NCBI RefSeq assembly: GCF_002557795.1 | Contig: NZ_CP023777.1 | Span: 1,938,001 to 2,002,000, forward strand | Length of the DNA: 64,000 nt | DNA from: Chitinophaga caeni | GTDB taxonomy: Bacteria; Bacteroidota; Bacteroidia; Chitinophagales; Chitinophagaceae | Direction: 5' to 3' | Shown: one piece after another, positions 1-8,716 of the stretch | Position numbering within the stretch: position 1 is the stretch's first letter | Layout of the letters: every line of letters begins with the position of its first letter | Program-made: the position numbers and the translations under genes | The notes under the pieces: model-generated | What the model saw: the letters and a program-made list of their open reading frames with translations, nothing else | Databases searched by the model: none | Told to the model about the DNA's origin: nothing

Positions 1-385
1 CTTTGAGGTTCGCAATGGGTATGATGTAGTTACTAAACCCGAAAGCGAGAACGGCCAAGATGCTACAAGAAACCAGCAGCGGGGCGATGAAGCGTAACAA
101 TGAAATCCCGGCAGATTTGATCGCTACCAATTCAAAACTTTCGCCTAGGTTACCGAAGGTCATGATCGAGGAAAGCAATACGGCCAAAGGCAAGGCCAAG
201 GGCACCAGGCTCGCGCTCGTGTAAACCAGCAGCTGAATAATCACGGAAGTTTCCAACCCTTTCCCCACCAGGTCATCAATATATTTCCAGAGGAACTGCA
301 TGATCAACACGAATAAAGTCACAAAAAATGTGGCTACGAATGGGCCTAGAAAGGTTTTTATAATAAGTTTGTCGAGTTTCTTCAC
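1..385 (-). CDS. LptF/LptG (YjgP/YjgQ) family permease, N-terminal part
   Basis: The first 128 codons of a minus-strand gene run off the left edge. The translation begins MKKLDKLIIKTFLGPF and contains hydrophobic stretches typical of the first three membrane segments of the YjgP/YjgQ family. Between them lies the family-like stretch FGNLGESFELVAIKSAG. In that family the proteins are the membrane part of the ABC transporter that extracts lipopolysaccharide from the inner membrane (known of the family). I chose the GTG at 385 as start because no in-frame ATG precedes it. Which paralogue it is (F or G) cannot be decided from the fragment. Confidence 0.8.
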   Translation of the reverse strand, partial: MKKLDKLIIKTFLGPFVATFFVTLFVLIMQFLWKYIDDLVGKGLETSVIIQLLVYTSASLVPLALPLAVLLSSIMTFGNLGESFELVAIKSAGISLLRFIAPLLVSCSILAVLAFGFSNYIIPIANLK

Positions 386-577
386 AATTGTTCGCGATAA
401 AATGTTAAAAGGCTGAACCCACTTCGCGGAAGATCCAGGAGAAGCAAATTTATAACGAATAAAGCAATGCTTATACCAACAAACATTGAAAATAGCGTTA
501 AAAATTATCAATAAGTATATGGATGCCCCGGGCAAAGGGCTAAAATATATCAATTATTTTGCATTAAAATTTAAAAT

Positions 578-1225
578 ATGGCAAGGGCTTTCGAGTTAAA
601 TAGCAACGAATGGGAATTGGTGACGGACGCATCTATTATTTACAGGAAAAACAGTATCGTGGAAAAAGCTATCGGCCTGATGGGGGAGATACAACGGGCC
701 ATGGAAGGGCAAGCAATCACGAAAGATTTCCCGTTCCCGGGAAAATGCCTACAATACGGTGCGAAAATTTCCAGGGGGGAGCGGTACCTGGCCCTGCCGT
801 ATGTAATACTTGACTACCCGCGCCTGTTCAAGGGCGAAGCAATCTTTGCCTTCCGCACCATGTTCTGGTGGGGGCAATATTTTTCCATCACGCTGCTCCT
901 GGCAGGTGAGATAAAAGATAGGTTTACCCCTGGATTGTTAAATATGCAGCAATTCTTGGCCGATGAGGGATTTTATATATGTATTCATGAAAGCCCCTGG
1001 CATCATCATTTTGAATCATCTAACTATCGAAAGATAAGCGAGGTGCCCGCGGAAGCTTGGGGAGAGTTGATCATGGCATCAAGGTTTATCAAATTAGCCC
1101 AACCTTACGGATTAGGGGATTGGGGAAAGATGTTAGACTTTACTGTTCATGCTTACGCGGCATTATTAACTAGGTTAGATGATTCTCAAAGGATAATTGA
1201 ATCAGTTCCCGATCCGGTGGAATAA
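578..1225 (+). CDS. Conserved hypothetical protein, 215 aa
   Basis: I do not recognise a domain. The protein is soluble in appearance, rich in Trp and Phe, with no signal peptide and no convincing membrane helix. It starts at an ATG (578) about 190 bp from the divergent permease start. Its 3' end overlaps the 3' end of the convergent START-like gene by 24 bp. Codon use matches the neighbouring core genes, so it is probably a real lineage-specific gene. No function is proposed. Confidence 0.6.
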   Translation: MARAFELNSNEWELVTDASIIYRKNSIVEKAIGLMGEIQRAMEGQAITKDFPFPGKCLQYGAKISRGERYLALPYVILDYPRLFKGEAIFAFRTMFWWGQYFSITLLLAGEIKDRFTPGLLNMQQFLADEGFYICIHESPWHHHFESSNYRKISEVPAEAWGELIMASRFIKLAQPYGLGDWGKMLDFTVHAYAALLTRLDDSQRIIESVPDPVE

Positions 1226-1582
1226 ATCTTTGATTTGATAGTCCCACAATTGACTCTGGTCTTTGACTTCCCTTTTATCTGCGAAGTCTTTTACCACGAG
1301 AATCGTTTCATTGGTTACTTCCGAGATTTGGATTCGAAATTCGAAATATTCCTCTTTCGGGGCATGTAGCCAATGCAAACGGATAAACTCGTCTTCTTCT
1401 TGTTCTAACACTTCAGCTTCTTCCACAGATCCATTCCAGGAAAAGGAGAATACATTATCCTTTAAATCAACTTTATCGGCAAACCACTCTTGGAGGCCTG
1501 CTGGGGTACTCAGAAATTCATATAAAATACCTGGAGAGCATCTTACTGGATATTCTATCTCATATTGCACTTTCTTTGACAT
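1202..1582 (-). CDS. START-like (SRPBCC fold) protein
   Basis: The 126-residue product has the layout of small Bacteroidota START-like proteins. An N-terminal beta strand reads KKVQYEIEYPVRCSP, followed by the LYEFLSTPAGLQEWFADKV helix typical of the SRPBCC/AHSA1-like fold. A strand-rich middle follows, and a C-terminal helix carries LWDYQIKDLFHRIGN. Proteins of this fold bind hydrophobic ligands, but the ligand here is unknown. The gene is convergent with the upstream hypothetical gene and divergent from rpoD, with a 426-bp gap between. Confidence 0.75.
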   Translation of the reverse strand: MSKKVQYEIEYPVRCSPGILYEFLSTPAGLQEWFADKVDLKDNVFSFSWNGSVEEAEVLEQEEDEFIRLHWLHAPKEEYFEFRIQISEVTNETILVVKDFADKREVKDQSQLWDYQIKDLFHRIGN

Positions 1583-2008
1583 CGCTCAAATTATTAAAAA
1601 ATCAAAACCATCAAGGTGCAATTATAGAAAAATATTTATTCTAGCAAAATAAATTTTAGATTTTTTTTGATGATTCCGGTAATATGTTGAAATATTACGC
1701 TTCTTGTTAACATATAATAAATATTGTTTATTTATTTTCGCGTTGAAATAAGCGTTATATTTACATTTCATGCGTTGCAGAGAGGCTTATGCTGGGCATT
1801 CAAATAAAAATATTTTTTTAGGAGATTTTTAGATTGGCCACAGGCTTCATTTTAGTAAGGATTGAAAATCAATATTTAATCCCTCAATCGATTTTGTTTG
1901 AAAAGGTTTTAAAATAAATTATTTTTTTTTGGGTGGTTTCTAAAAAAAGTTATTTTTGTTACGCATTCTTCTAATTAACATTTTATTACCTGTAACTGTT
2001 CTGATGCT
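1583..2008. other. Divergent intergenic region before rpoD
   Basis: This AT-rich 426-bp stretch lies between the START-like gene and rpoD. I see no open frame of note. It holds the rpoD promoter described separately. The unusual length leaves room for further regulatory sites, but I cannot name one. Confidence 0.5.
1928..1958 (+). promoter_or_regulatory. rpoD promoter, Bacteroidota type
   Basis: A TTTG at 1928-1931 is followed after 19 bp by TATTTTTG at 1951-1958. This matches the Bacteroidota -33/-7 consensus (TTTG, about 19 bp, TAnnTTTG). Transcription would begin near 1964, about 45 nt before the gene. Confidence 0.75.
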
Positions 2009-2884
2009 ATGTCAATGCGCCAACTTAAAATCACCAAATCTATAACCAACAGGGAATCTCAGTCGTTGGAAAAATACCTCCAGGAAATAGGTAAAGTAGA
2101 TTTGATTACCCCCGAGGAGGAAGTTAACCTGGCCATCCGCATCAAGCAAGGCGATCAGCGGGCCCTGGAGAAATTGACCAAAGCAAATCTTCGTTTTGTC
2201 GTATCTGTTGCCAAACAATACCAAAACCAAGGCTTGTCTCTAAGTGACCTGATCAACGAAGGAAACCTTGGCTTGATCAAAGCTGCACAACGTTTCGATG
2301 AAACCCGCGGGTTTAAATTTATTTCTTACGCCGTGTGGTGGATTCGCCAATCTATATTACAAGCTTTAGCCGAGCAATCCCGTATCGTGAGGCTGCCTCT
2401 CAACAAGGTGGGCTTATCTAACAAGATTAGCAAGGCTTACTCCCAACTGGAACAGGAATATGAAAGGGAACCTTCCCCCGATGAGTTGGCTACCATCCTG
2501 GAAATCAATACCGACGAAGTAGAAGCTACCCTCGGTGTCGCCGCTAGGCACGTTTCCATGGACGCCCCTTTTATCGATGGTGAAGATAATTCCCTGCTGG
2601 ATGTTTTGGAAAATCCCAATGCTTCCAGTGCCGATGAAGAGTTGGATCACCATGATTCCCTCCGCCGCGAGATCGAAAGATCTTTATCCACCCTCACCGA
2701 TCGCCAAAAAGATGTAATCATCCTCTATTTTGGTATCGCCGTGGAACACCCGATGTCCCTGGAAGATATCGGTGAAAAATTTGGCTTAACCCGTGAAAGG
2801 GTGCGCCAGATCAAGGATAAAGCCATCACGAAATTGCGCACGACCTCCCGTAGCAAGCTCCTCAGGAACTACCTGGGCAGTTAA
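2009..2884 (+). CDS. rpoD: Primary RNA polymerase sigma factor (sigma-70 family)
   Basis: The 291-residue protein has sigma regions 1.2 to 4.2 without the long N-terminal extension of proteobacterial RpoD, the normal size in Bacteroidota. Visible marks are the region 1.2 segment [20 protein letters not shown], region 2 with [19 protein letters not shown] and [18 protein letters not shown] (promoter melting and -10 recognition), and a region 4 helix-turn-helix [20 protein letters not shown]. It directs the core polymerase to housekeeping promoters. The ATG at 2009 and an in-frame ATG at 2015 are both possible. The second gives the [15 protein letters not shown] start usual in the phylum. A strong hairpin terminator follows. 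Confidence 0.95.
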   Translation: MSMRQLKITKSITNRESQSLEKYLQEIGKVDLITPEEEVNLAIRIKQGDQRALEKLTKANLRFVVSVAKQYQNQGLSLSDLINEGNLGLIKAAQRFDETRGFKFISYAVWWIRQSILQALAEQSRIVRLPLNKVGLSNKISKAYSQLEQEYEREPSPDELATILEINTDEVEATLGVAARHVSMDAPFIDGEDNSLLDVLENPNASSADEELDHHDSLRREIERSLSTLTDRQKDVIILYFGIAVEHPMSLEDIGEKFGLTRERVRQIKDKAITKLRTTSRSKLLRNYLGS

Positions 2885-2947
2885 TATCGGCGTTCCGTAA
2901 TATTGCATGAAAGAAATTTTAAAATAAAACCTATTTTTGCCAACCTT

Positions 2948-2983
2948 AAATGGTGAATATTACCAATATTCACCATTTTTATT
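2948..2983 (+). terminator. rpoD terminator hairpin
   Basis: A perfect 14-bp stem (2948-2961 with 2965-2978) has a 3-nt ACC loop and a short T-run. A TATTTTTG box at 2932-2939 lies just upstream. If it serves ffh, the hairpin would instead sit in the ffh leader. I could not find a matching -33 element at normal spacing. Confidence 0.75.
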
Positions 2984-3027
2984 TGGATTAATACATATTC
3001 AACAGATCAAAAAAATTAGAATTCGCC

Positions 3028-4353
3028 ATGTTTGAATCTTTATCGGAACGGCTCGAAGGTGCGTTTAAACAGCTCAAGGGGGAAGGACGCATCTCGGAAA
3101 TTAACGTGGCCACTACCGTGAAGGAGATCCGCCGGGCTCTCGTGGATGCGGATGTAAACTATAAAATTGCCAAGGAATTTACCGATAGGGTAAAAGATAA
3201 AGCTTTGGGTGAAAAGGTTATTACTGCCATTTCCCCCGGCCAGTTAATGGTCAAAATCGTGAAGGATGAACTTGCCGAGTTAATGGGTAATACCGAGGTG
3301 GAAGTGGATCTCAAAGCGAATCCTACCATCATCCTCGTTGCGGGGCTGCAAGGTTCCGGTAAAACAACTTTCTCCGGTAAGCTGGCCAATTTCCTGAAAA
3401 CAAAAAAGGCCAGAAAACCGTTGTTAGTAGCAGGGGATATATACCGCCCCGCGGCGATTGACCAGTTGAAAGTGCTGGGTGAACAAATCGGTGTGGAAGT
3501 ATATAGTGAGCCGGAGAACAAGAACGCCGTGGAAATTGCTCAAAATGCGCTGAAGCATGCAAAGCAGAACGGGAATAACGTGATCATCGTGGATACTGCC
3601 GGCCGCTTGGCCGTAGATGAGACGATGATGACTGAAGTCGCTAATATTAAGGCAGCGATTAACCCGCAAGAAATCTTGTTCGTCGTAGATTCTATGACCG
3701 GACAGGATGCGGTAAATACGGCGAAAACCTTTAATGATCGCCTTGACTTTTCCGGTGTGGTACTGACCAAGTTGGATGGTGATACCCGCGGTGGTGCTGC
3801 CCTCACGATCAAGTACACGGTGAATAAGCCGATCAAGTTCGTGAGCATGGGAGAAAAACTCGATACCCTCGATGTGTTTTACCCGGAAAGGATGGCCCAA
3901 AGAATCTTGGGGATGGGTGATATCACCACCCTCGTGGAAAAAGCCCAAGAACAGTTCAACGAAGCGCAGGCCAAGAAGCTGGAGAAGAAGATCCGCCAAA
4001 ACCAGTTCGATTTCGATGATTTCAAAGAGCAATTGCAGCAGATCAAGAAGATGGGAAGTCTTAAAGATTTGTTAGGAATGATCCCGGGAGTTGGCAAAGC
4101 GGTCAAAGATTTAGATATTAGCGATGATGCTTTTAAAGGAATCGAGGCCATCATCAACTCGATGACACCGGAAGAAAGGGGGAATCCCGACCTGATCGAT
4201 GGCAGCAGGCGCAAACGTATCGCGAAAGGAAGCGGTAAAGATATTCAGGAGGTGAACCAGTTCATGAAACAATTTGAACAGATGCGCCAGATGATGAAAA
4301 CAATGAATAAACTCCCGGGCGGTGCAAAAGGACTGAAAGGTTTCGGTCGCTAG
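3028..4353 (+). CDS. ffh: Signal recognition particle protein Ffh (SRP54)
   Basis: The 441-residue GTPase binds signal sequences and 4.5S RNA and delivers ribosomes to the membrane receptor FtsY. The N-domain helices come first. The G domain follows with the P-loop GLQGSGKTTFSGKLA near residue 108, DTAGRLAVDE, and the TKLDGDTRGGAAL segment. The methionine-rich M domain ends the protein (MKQFEQMRQMMKTMNKLPGG). Length and domain order are normal. The gene stands alone between rpoD and rpsP. Confidence 0.97.
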   Translation: MFESLSERLEGAFKQLKGEGRISEINVATTVKEIRRALVDADVNYKIAKEFTDRVKDKALGEKVITAISPGQLMVKIVKDELAELMGNTEVEVDLKANPTIILVAGLQGSGKTTFSGKLANFLKTKKARKPLLVAGDIYRPAAIDQLKVLGEQIGVEVYSEPENKNAVEIAQNALKHAKQNGNNVIIVDTAGRLAVDETMMTEVANIKAAINPQEILFVVDSMTGQDAVNTAKTFNDRLDFSGVVLTKLDGDTRGGAALTIKYTVNKPIKFVSMGEKLDTLDVFYPERMAQRILGMGDITTLVEKAQEQFNEAQAKKLEKKIRQNQFDFDDFKEQLQQIKKMGSLKDLLGMIPGVGKAVKDLDISDDAFKGIEAIINSMTPEERGNPDLIDGSRRKRIAKGSGKDIQEVNQFMKQFEQMRQMMKTMNKLPGGAKGLKGFGR

Positions 4354-4394
4354 GGGAAATTTTTTATATATTTTAAAACTTTTGCGAGAAAGAT

Positions 4395-4425
4395 TTTGAA
4401 AATTAGAAATTGTGGCTTACATTTG
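4395..4425 (+). promoter_or_regulatory. rpsP operon promoter, Bacteroidota type
   Basis: TTTG at 4395-4398, 19 bp, then TACATTTG at 4418-4425. The spacing equals that before rpoD and rplS. The expected start of transcription is near 4431, about 48 nt upstream of rpsP. Confidence 0.8.
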
Positions 4426-4478
4426 CTGCCCCAATTAAAAATTATTTTTTAACTCGCAACAAATAATTCGACTTATTT

Positions 4479-4940
4479 ATGCCAGTAAAAATCCGTTTAC
4501 AAAGACATGGCGCAAAGAAAAGGCCATTTTATTTTATCGTGGTAGCTGATGCGCGCGCACCGAGAGATGGTAAATTCATCCAAAAAATCGGTACTTACAA
4601 CCCGTTAACAGTTCCTGCTTCTATCAATATAGATACAGAAAAAGCTTTGCGTTGGTTGCAGAAAGGTGCACAACCTACTGATACCGTTAGGAGAATCCTT
4701 TCTTTCAAAGGTGTATTATACCTCAAACACTTGTTGAGAGGTGTGCAATTAGGTTTGTTTGACGAGCCTACTGCTTACAAGAAATTTGAACAATGGCAAG
4801 CTGATCACGAGCAGAAAGTTTCTTCTCGCCGTGAAGCTAGCAGGAAAGCTAGGTTAGCTACTGCTGCACCAGCGCCAGTTGTTAAGAAAGTAGAAGATGC
4901 TCCTGCTGCTCCAGCTCCTTCTGAAGGTGAAGAAGCGTAG
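4479..4940 (+). CDS. rpsP: 30S ribosomal protein S16
   Basis: The core of about 85 residues starts [18 protein letters not shown] and carries the conserved [20 protein letters not shown] segment. A Bacteroidota-typical Ala/Pro/Lys-rich C-terminal extension brings the protein to 153 residues. S16 is needed for assembly of the 30S body. It is the first gene of the rpsP-rimM-trmD-rplS set and has its own promoter. A strong terminator separates it from rimM, which would lower expression of the downstream genes. Confidence 0.97.
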   Translation: MPVKIRLQRHGAKKRPFYFIVVADARAPRDGKFIQKIGTYNPLTVPASINIDTEKALRWLQKGAQPTDTVRRILSFKGVLYLKHLLRGVQLGLFDEPTAYKKFEQWQADHEQKVSSRREASRKARLATAAPAPVVKKVEDAPAAPAPSEGEEA

Positions 4941-4961
4941 TAGCATGCTGAAACATACTTC

Positions 4962-5001
4962 AAAAAGGGAAATTTGCTCGCAAACTTCCCTTTTTGCTTT
5001 T
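4962..5001 (+). terminator. Terminator between rpsP and rimM
   Basis: A 15-bp stem with one mismatch (4962-4976 with 4981-4995) closes on a CTCG tetraloop and runs into a T-rich tail. It probably acts as an attenuator, giving high rpsP and lower rimM-trmD expression. Confidence 0.85.
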
Positions 5002-5032
5002 TGGCAACTGCCTGCCAATCTCTTCCATCGAC

Positions 5033-5551
5033 ATGAACAATTACTTTAGTATCGGAAAATTAGTGGCTGCCTACGGCGTGCAAGGGGAACTTATCCTCCA
5101 GCACAGCCTCGGGAAAAGAACTTCCTTGAAAGGTGTTGAAGCGCTTTTCATTGAAGATCGCAGGGATAGCTTTATCCCTTATTTCTTAACAAAAGCCAAG
5201 GCCAAAGATCATAGCCAAACTTACGTGAAGCTTGAAGGGATCGATTCCCGCGAACATGCCATGAAGTTCCTGCAAAAAGGGGTTTTCCTGTCGGAAGAAG
5301 ATTTTAAACAGCATGCTGCCGGGGATGCACCGCTTTCCTTGCTCGGATTCCTCGCGGTAGATGAGGCCAAGGGCGAACTGGGAACGGTAGAAGAGGTGAT
5401 CGAATTACCGCACCAAGTATTAGCAAAGGTGGTAATAGGGGGCAAAGAGGTGCTGATTCCTATCAATGAACAAACCTTGGTGGAAGTCAAGAAAAAGCAG
5501 AAGTTGGTTCAGCTGAAGCTGCCCGAAGGCCTGATCGATCTTTACCTATAA
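5033..5551 (+). CDS. rimM: Ribosome maturation factor RimM
   Basis: The 172-residue protein has the N-terminal RimM barrel (MNNYFSIGKLVAAYGVQGEL) and a C-terminal PRC-barrel half (GTVEEVIELPHQVLAKV, EVLIPINEQTLVEV). It binds S19 in the 30S head and helps 16S processing. The frame stays open upstream to a TTG at 4994, but that codon lies in the T-tail of the rpsP terminator. The ATG at 5033 gives the standard N-terminus and is preferred. trmD follows 12 bp later. Confidence 0.93.
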   Translation: MNNYFSIGKLVAAYGVQGELILQHSLGKRTSLKGVEALFIEDRRDSFIPYFLTKAKAKDHSQTYVKLEGIDSREHAMKFLQKGVFLSEEDFKQHAAGDAPLSLLGFLAVDEAKGELGTVEEVIELPHQVLAKVVIGGKEVLIPINEQTLVEVKKKQKLVQLKLPEGLIDLYL

Positions 5552-5563
5552 TTTAAGAAGGAG

Positions 5564-6235
5564 ATGAGAATAGATATCATAAGCGTGATGCCGGGTTTGT
5601 TGGAAAGTCCCTTTTCGCATTCTATCCTGAAGCGGGCGCAAGATAAGGGCCTGCTCGAAGTAAAGGTGCACCATCTTAGGGATTATTCTACCTATAAACA
5701 CGGGCAGGTGGACGATTACCAGTTTGGTGGCGGCGCCGGTATGGTGATGATGGTAGAACCCTTGGTAAACGCCATCGAAAGCCTGCAAAAAGAGGTTACT
5801 TATGATGAAATTATCTACTTAACACCCGATGGCCATACCTTGGATCAAAAAATTGCCAATAACTTGTCTTTGAAAGGGAATTTATTGATGATTTGCGGGC
5901 ATTACAAGGGAATCGACGAGCGTATCCGGGAGCAATTCGTGACCATGGAGATCTCGATCGGTGATTACGTGCTTTCCGGGGGAGAATTGGCAGCGGCGGT
6001 TTTGGTAGATGCTATCGGAAGATTGATACCCGGCGTTTTAAATGATGAAACTTCTGCCTTGTTCGACTCTTTCCAGGATAATTTACTGGCGCCACCGGTA
6101 TATACACGCCCCGAGGAATTCAGGGGCTGGAAAGTGCCAGGCGTGCTATTGAGCGGGGATCACCGTAAGATTGAAGAATGGCGGTACGAGCAGGCATTAA
6201 AACGGACGAAGGAACGTCGTCCGGACATATTATAA
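5564..6235 (+). CDS. trmD: tRNA (guanine37-N1)-methyltransferase TrmD
   Basis: This 223-residue SPOUT-family enzyme methylates G37 of tRNAs reading CNN codons and prevents +1 frameshifting. Visible family marks are [14 protein letters not shown] near residue 58, [11 protein letters not shown], and the trefoil-knot cofactor site [19 protein letters not shown]. The C-terminal helical domain ends [11 protein letters not shown]. It is co-directional with rimM and precedes rplS, which has its own promoter. Confidence 0.96.
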   Translation: MRIDIISVMPGLLESPFSHSILKRAQDKGLLEVKVHHLRDYSTYKHGQVDDYQFGGGAGMVMMVEPLVNAIESLQKEVTYDEIIYLTPDGHTLDQKIANNLSLKGNLLMICGHYKGIDERIREQFVTMEISIGDYVLSGGELAAAVLVDAIGRLIPGVLNDETSALFDSFQDNLLAPPVYTRPEEFRGWKVPGVLLSGDHRKIEEWRYEQALKRTKERRPDIL

Positions 6236-6290
6236 ACCAGATTTTTAACCGGGGGGCAATTATTTTTATCAAATTAGATGAAAAATATGC

Positions 6291-6320
6291 TTGGATTTAG
6301 GATTTTCTTTCCTACCTTTG
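6291..6320 (+). promoter_or_regulatory. rplS promoter, Bacteroidota type
   Basis: TTG at 6291-6293, 19 bp, then TACCTTTG at 6313-6320. The site sits between trmD and rplS and would start transcription about 16 nt upstream of the rplS ATG. Confidence 0.75.
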
Positions 6321-6341
6321 CCGTCCTTAAATAATAGAAAG

Positions 6342-6689
6342 ATGAACGCAATTTCATTTGTTCACGAGCAATTGACAGCTACAAAAGAGTATCCTAAATT
6401 TAAAGCAGGTGACAACGTTACCGTTAACTATAAAATCGTAGAAGGAAACAAGGAACGTATCCAGTCTTTCAAAGGCGATGTAGTTAAGATTCAGGGAGTT
6501 GGTTTTACTGCTACCTTCACTGTAAGGAAAATTTCTGACGGTATTGGTGTTGAAAGGACTTTCCCTTTCTTTTCACCAAACATCGACTCTGTTACGCTGA
6601 ATAAAGTAGGTAAAGTGAGAAGGGCTAAATTGTATTACCTGCGTCAACGTCAAGGTAAAGCCGCTCGTATTAAAGAAAAAAGGGTTTAG
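6342..6689 (+). CDS. rplS: 50S ribosomal protein L19
   Basis: The 115-residue protein begins MNAISFVHEQLTATKEYP and carries KFKAGDNVTVNYKIVEGNKERIQ, the conserved beta-barrel of L19. The ERTFPFFSPNIDSV and KLYYLRQRQGKAARIKEK segments follow. L19 lies at the 30S-50S interface. The frame can be extended to a TTG at 6291, but that codon is the -33 element of the promoter, so the ATG at 6342 is the true start. Confidence 0.97.
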   Translation: MNAISFVHEQLTATKEYPKFKAGDNVTVNYKIVEGNKERIQSFKGDVVKIQGVGFTATFTVRKISDGIGVERTFPFFSPNIDSVTLNKVGKVRRAKLYYLRQRQGKAARIKEKRV

Positions 6690-6714
6690 TATATATACAG
6701 GGAAAATTAGTGAG

Positions 6715-6745
6715 AACGGGAGCCGTTGTAGGTTCCCGTTTTTCT
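6715..6745 (+). terminator. rplS terminator
   Basis: A 10-bp stem with one G-T pair (6715-6724 with 6731-6740), a 6-nt loop and a T-run lie 26 bp after the stop codon. Confidence 0.85.
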
Positions 6746-6927
6746 TGTATTCACACGTTTCCAATAGATTATATATAGCGCCGCTTTGAAATATCAGTTT
6801 CGGAGATTATCTTGCCAAAAAGCTAGGGATTAAATTGGGATTAAAAGTATCAGAAGAATTACAAGCGGAAGATAAATACCCGAATTAATGGCTATCTTTG
6901 TTTGCTGAACATTTAAATACTGAGAAA

Positions 6928-7158
6928 ATGACTGCTATTATTGTAAAATCACCTTTTTTATTGTTCCAAGAATTAGGTATGACAGAATTGCTTTTGATTG
7001 CTTTGGTTGTGCTGTTGTTGTTTGGTGGTAGGAAAATTCCCGAGTTAATGCGTGGCCTTGGTAAAGGTATCCGCGAATTTAACGATGCCAAGAACAACGT
7101 TCGCCAAGAAATCGAAGAGGGCATGAAAGAAAATCCGGCCCCTGAGAAAAAAGCGTAA
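6928..7158 (+). CDS. tatA: Sec-independent translocase subunit TatA
   Basis: The 76-residue protein has one N-terminal membrane helix ([20 protein letters not shown]) with the FGG hinge. An amphipathic helix ([18 protein letters not shown]) and a charged tail follow, the standard TatA plan for export of folded proteins. The ATG at 6928 is preferred. A TTG at 6898 in the same frame overlaps a TATCTTTG box (6893-6900) that is probably the -7 element. tatBC are not in the window. Confidence 0.92.
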   Translation: MTAIIVKSPFLLFQELGMTELLLIALVVLLLFGGRKIPELMRGLGKGIREFNDAKNNVRQEIEEGMKENPAPEKKA

Positions 7159-7254
7159 GCAACTAATTACCTAGTTTTTACGTATCCTCTACAAATTACT
7201 ACGAGGATGCGAGGTGATGTGAGAAATCTCTCATTGTAAGATTTTTAAACTGGT

Positions 7255-8709
7255 TTGGGTTTGACTGAATACAGCACTATAACGCAATTTCATGAAGCGT
7301 TATATGCCGGTGAAGTATCCTGTGAAAGTACTGTCCGCCAATTTCTAGACAAAATTGAGCGTACCCGGCATTTGAATGCATTCTTAGAAGTATATGCCAA
7401 TGAAGCTTTAGACCGTGCCAAGGAGTTGGATCGAAAAATCCAACATGGAGAGCGTCTAGGCCCGCTGGCAGGTGTTGTGGTAGGTATCAAGGATGTAATC
7501 TGTTATAAAGATCACAAGGTTAGCGCTGCATCTCGCATTCTTGAAGGTTTTACCTCTCTTTTCTCCGCTACCGCGGTAGATCGACTACTGCAAGCCGATG
7601 CCATTATCATCGGCAATCTCAACTGCGACGAGTTCGCCATGGGCTCGACCAACGAAAATTCTGCTTTCGGAAAAGTTCTCAATGCTTTGGATAATACACG
7701 TGTTCCCGGTGGTTCTTCCGGCGGGTCGGCCGTGGCTGTTCAAGCAGGGCTTTGCCATATTAGCCTCGGTAGCGATACCGGCGGCTCCGTTAGGCAACCG
7801 GCAGATTTTTGCGGGATCGTGGGACTGAAGCCTACTTATGGCCGCATTTCCCGCCACGGTTTAATCGCGTACGCATCTTCATTTGACCAAATTGGTATCT
7901 TTGGCAAGGTTATTGCTGATGTAGCGACCGTATTGCAAGTAATCGCCGGTCCCGATGAATTCGACAGCACCGCTTCGCAGAAGCCGGTGCCGAAATACGT
8001 TGACCAGGTGTTCGACAACAATAAAGCGCGAAAATTCGCGTTTTTATCAGAAGCTTTGCATCATGATGGGTTGGATACCGAGATGAAAGCCGGTTTCGAA
8101 GCTTTCTTTGACAAACTTGAAACATCAGGACATACCGTAAGCGGTGTGCCTTTTGAATACTTAGATTATATTGTACCCGCCTATTATGTTTTAACAACGG
8201 CGGAAGCATCCTCTAATCTCTCCAGGTACGACGGAATCAAATATGGTTATCAAACACCATTAAAAGGCCTAGATTTAAACGAATTTTATAAGAAAAACAG
8301 ATCGGAAGCATTCGGGAAGGAAGTAAAAAAGCGTATCTTGTTAGGAACTTTCGTATTGAGCTCCGGTTATTACGATGCTTATTATTCGAAAGCCCAAAAA
8401 GTTAGGCGCTTGGTAGCTGAAAAATTGGACGAAATCCTCGAAGAATACGATGCGATTTTAATTCCAACATCACCTACACCTGCCTTTAAAATTGGGGAGA
8501 AGTTGGACGATCCGATCGCGATGTACCTGGCCGATATTTACACCGTATTGGCTAACTTGACCGGGGTTCCGGCAATTTCCGTACCTTTGCAACGGCATTC
8601 AAACGGAATGCCTTATGGATTACAAGTAATATCTAAAAAGTTTGATGAAGCGAATTTGCTACAGATAGCTCATAACTTGTTGCAATTGCAACAAGTAAGC
8701 ATAGGTTAA
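7255..8709 (+). CDS. gatA: Asp/Glu-tRNA amidotransferase subunit A (GatA)
   Basis: This 484-residue amidase-signature protein liberates ammonia from glutamine to convert misacylated Glu-tRNA(Gln) or Asp-tRNA(Asn). The catalytic Lys is in GVVVGIKD. The Ser-rich signature is GGSSGGSAVAVQAG, followed by SLGSDTGGSVRQPADFCG with the cis-Ser and nucleophile Ser, and LKPTYGRISRHGLIAYASS. An in-frame stop at 7246-7248 and the absence of any ATG or GTG before conserved sequence leave only TTG codons (7255 or 7261) as start. The lytic transglycosylase gene begins 7 bp after it. Confidence 0.93.
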   Translation: MGLTEYSTITQFHEALYAGEVSCESTVRQFLDKIERTRHLNAFLEVYANEALDRAKELDRKIQHGERLGPLAGVVVGIKDVICYKDHKVSAASRILEGFTSLFSATAVDRLLQADAIIIGNLNCDEFAMGSTNENSAFGKVLNALDNTRVPGGSSGGSAVAVQAGLCHISLGSDTGGSVRQPADFCGIVGLKPTYGRISRHGLIAYASSFDQIGIFGKVIADVATVLQVIAGPDEFDSTASQKPVPKYVDQVFDNNKARKFAFLSEALHHDGLDTEMKAGFEAFFDKLETSGHTVSGVPFEYLDYIVPAYYVLTTAEASSNLSRYDGIKYGYQTPLKGLDLNEFYKKNRSEAFGKEVKKRILLGTFVLSSGYYDAYYSKAQKVRRLVAEKLDEILEEYDAILIPTSPTPAFKIGEKLDDPIAMYLADIYTVLANLTGVPAISVPLQRHSNGMPYGLQVISKKFDEANLLQIAHNLLQLQQVSIG

Positions 8710-8716
8710 AATAAAA

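Noticed and set aside
4994..5032. 5' extension of rimM from a TTG
   Set aside because: The codon lies in the T-tail of the rpsP terminator, and the ATG at 5033 gives the normal start.
6291..6341. 5' extension of rplS from a TTG
   Set aside because: The stretch is the promoter (-33 and -7 boxes). The ATG at 6342 gives the family N-terminus.
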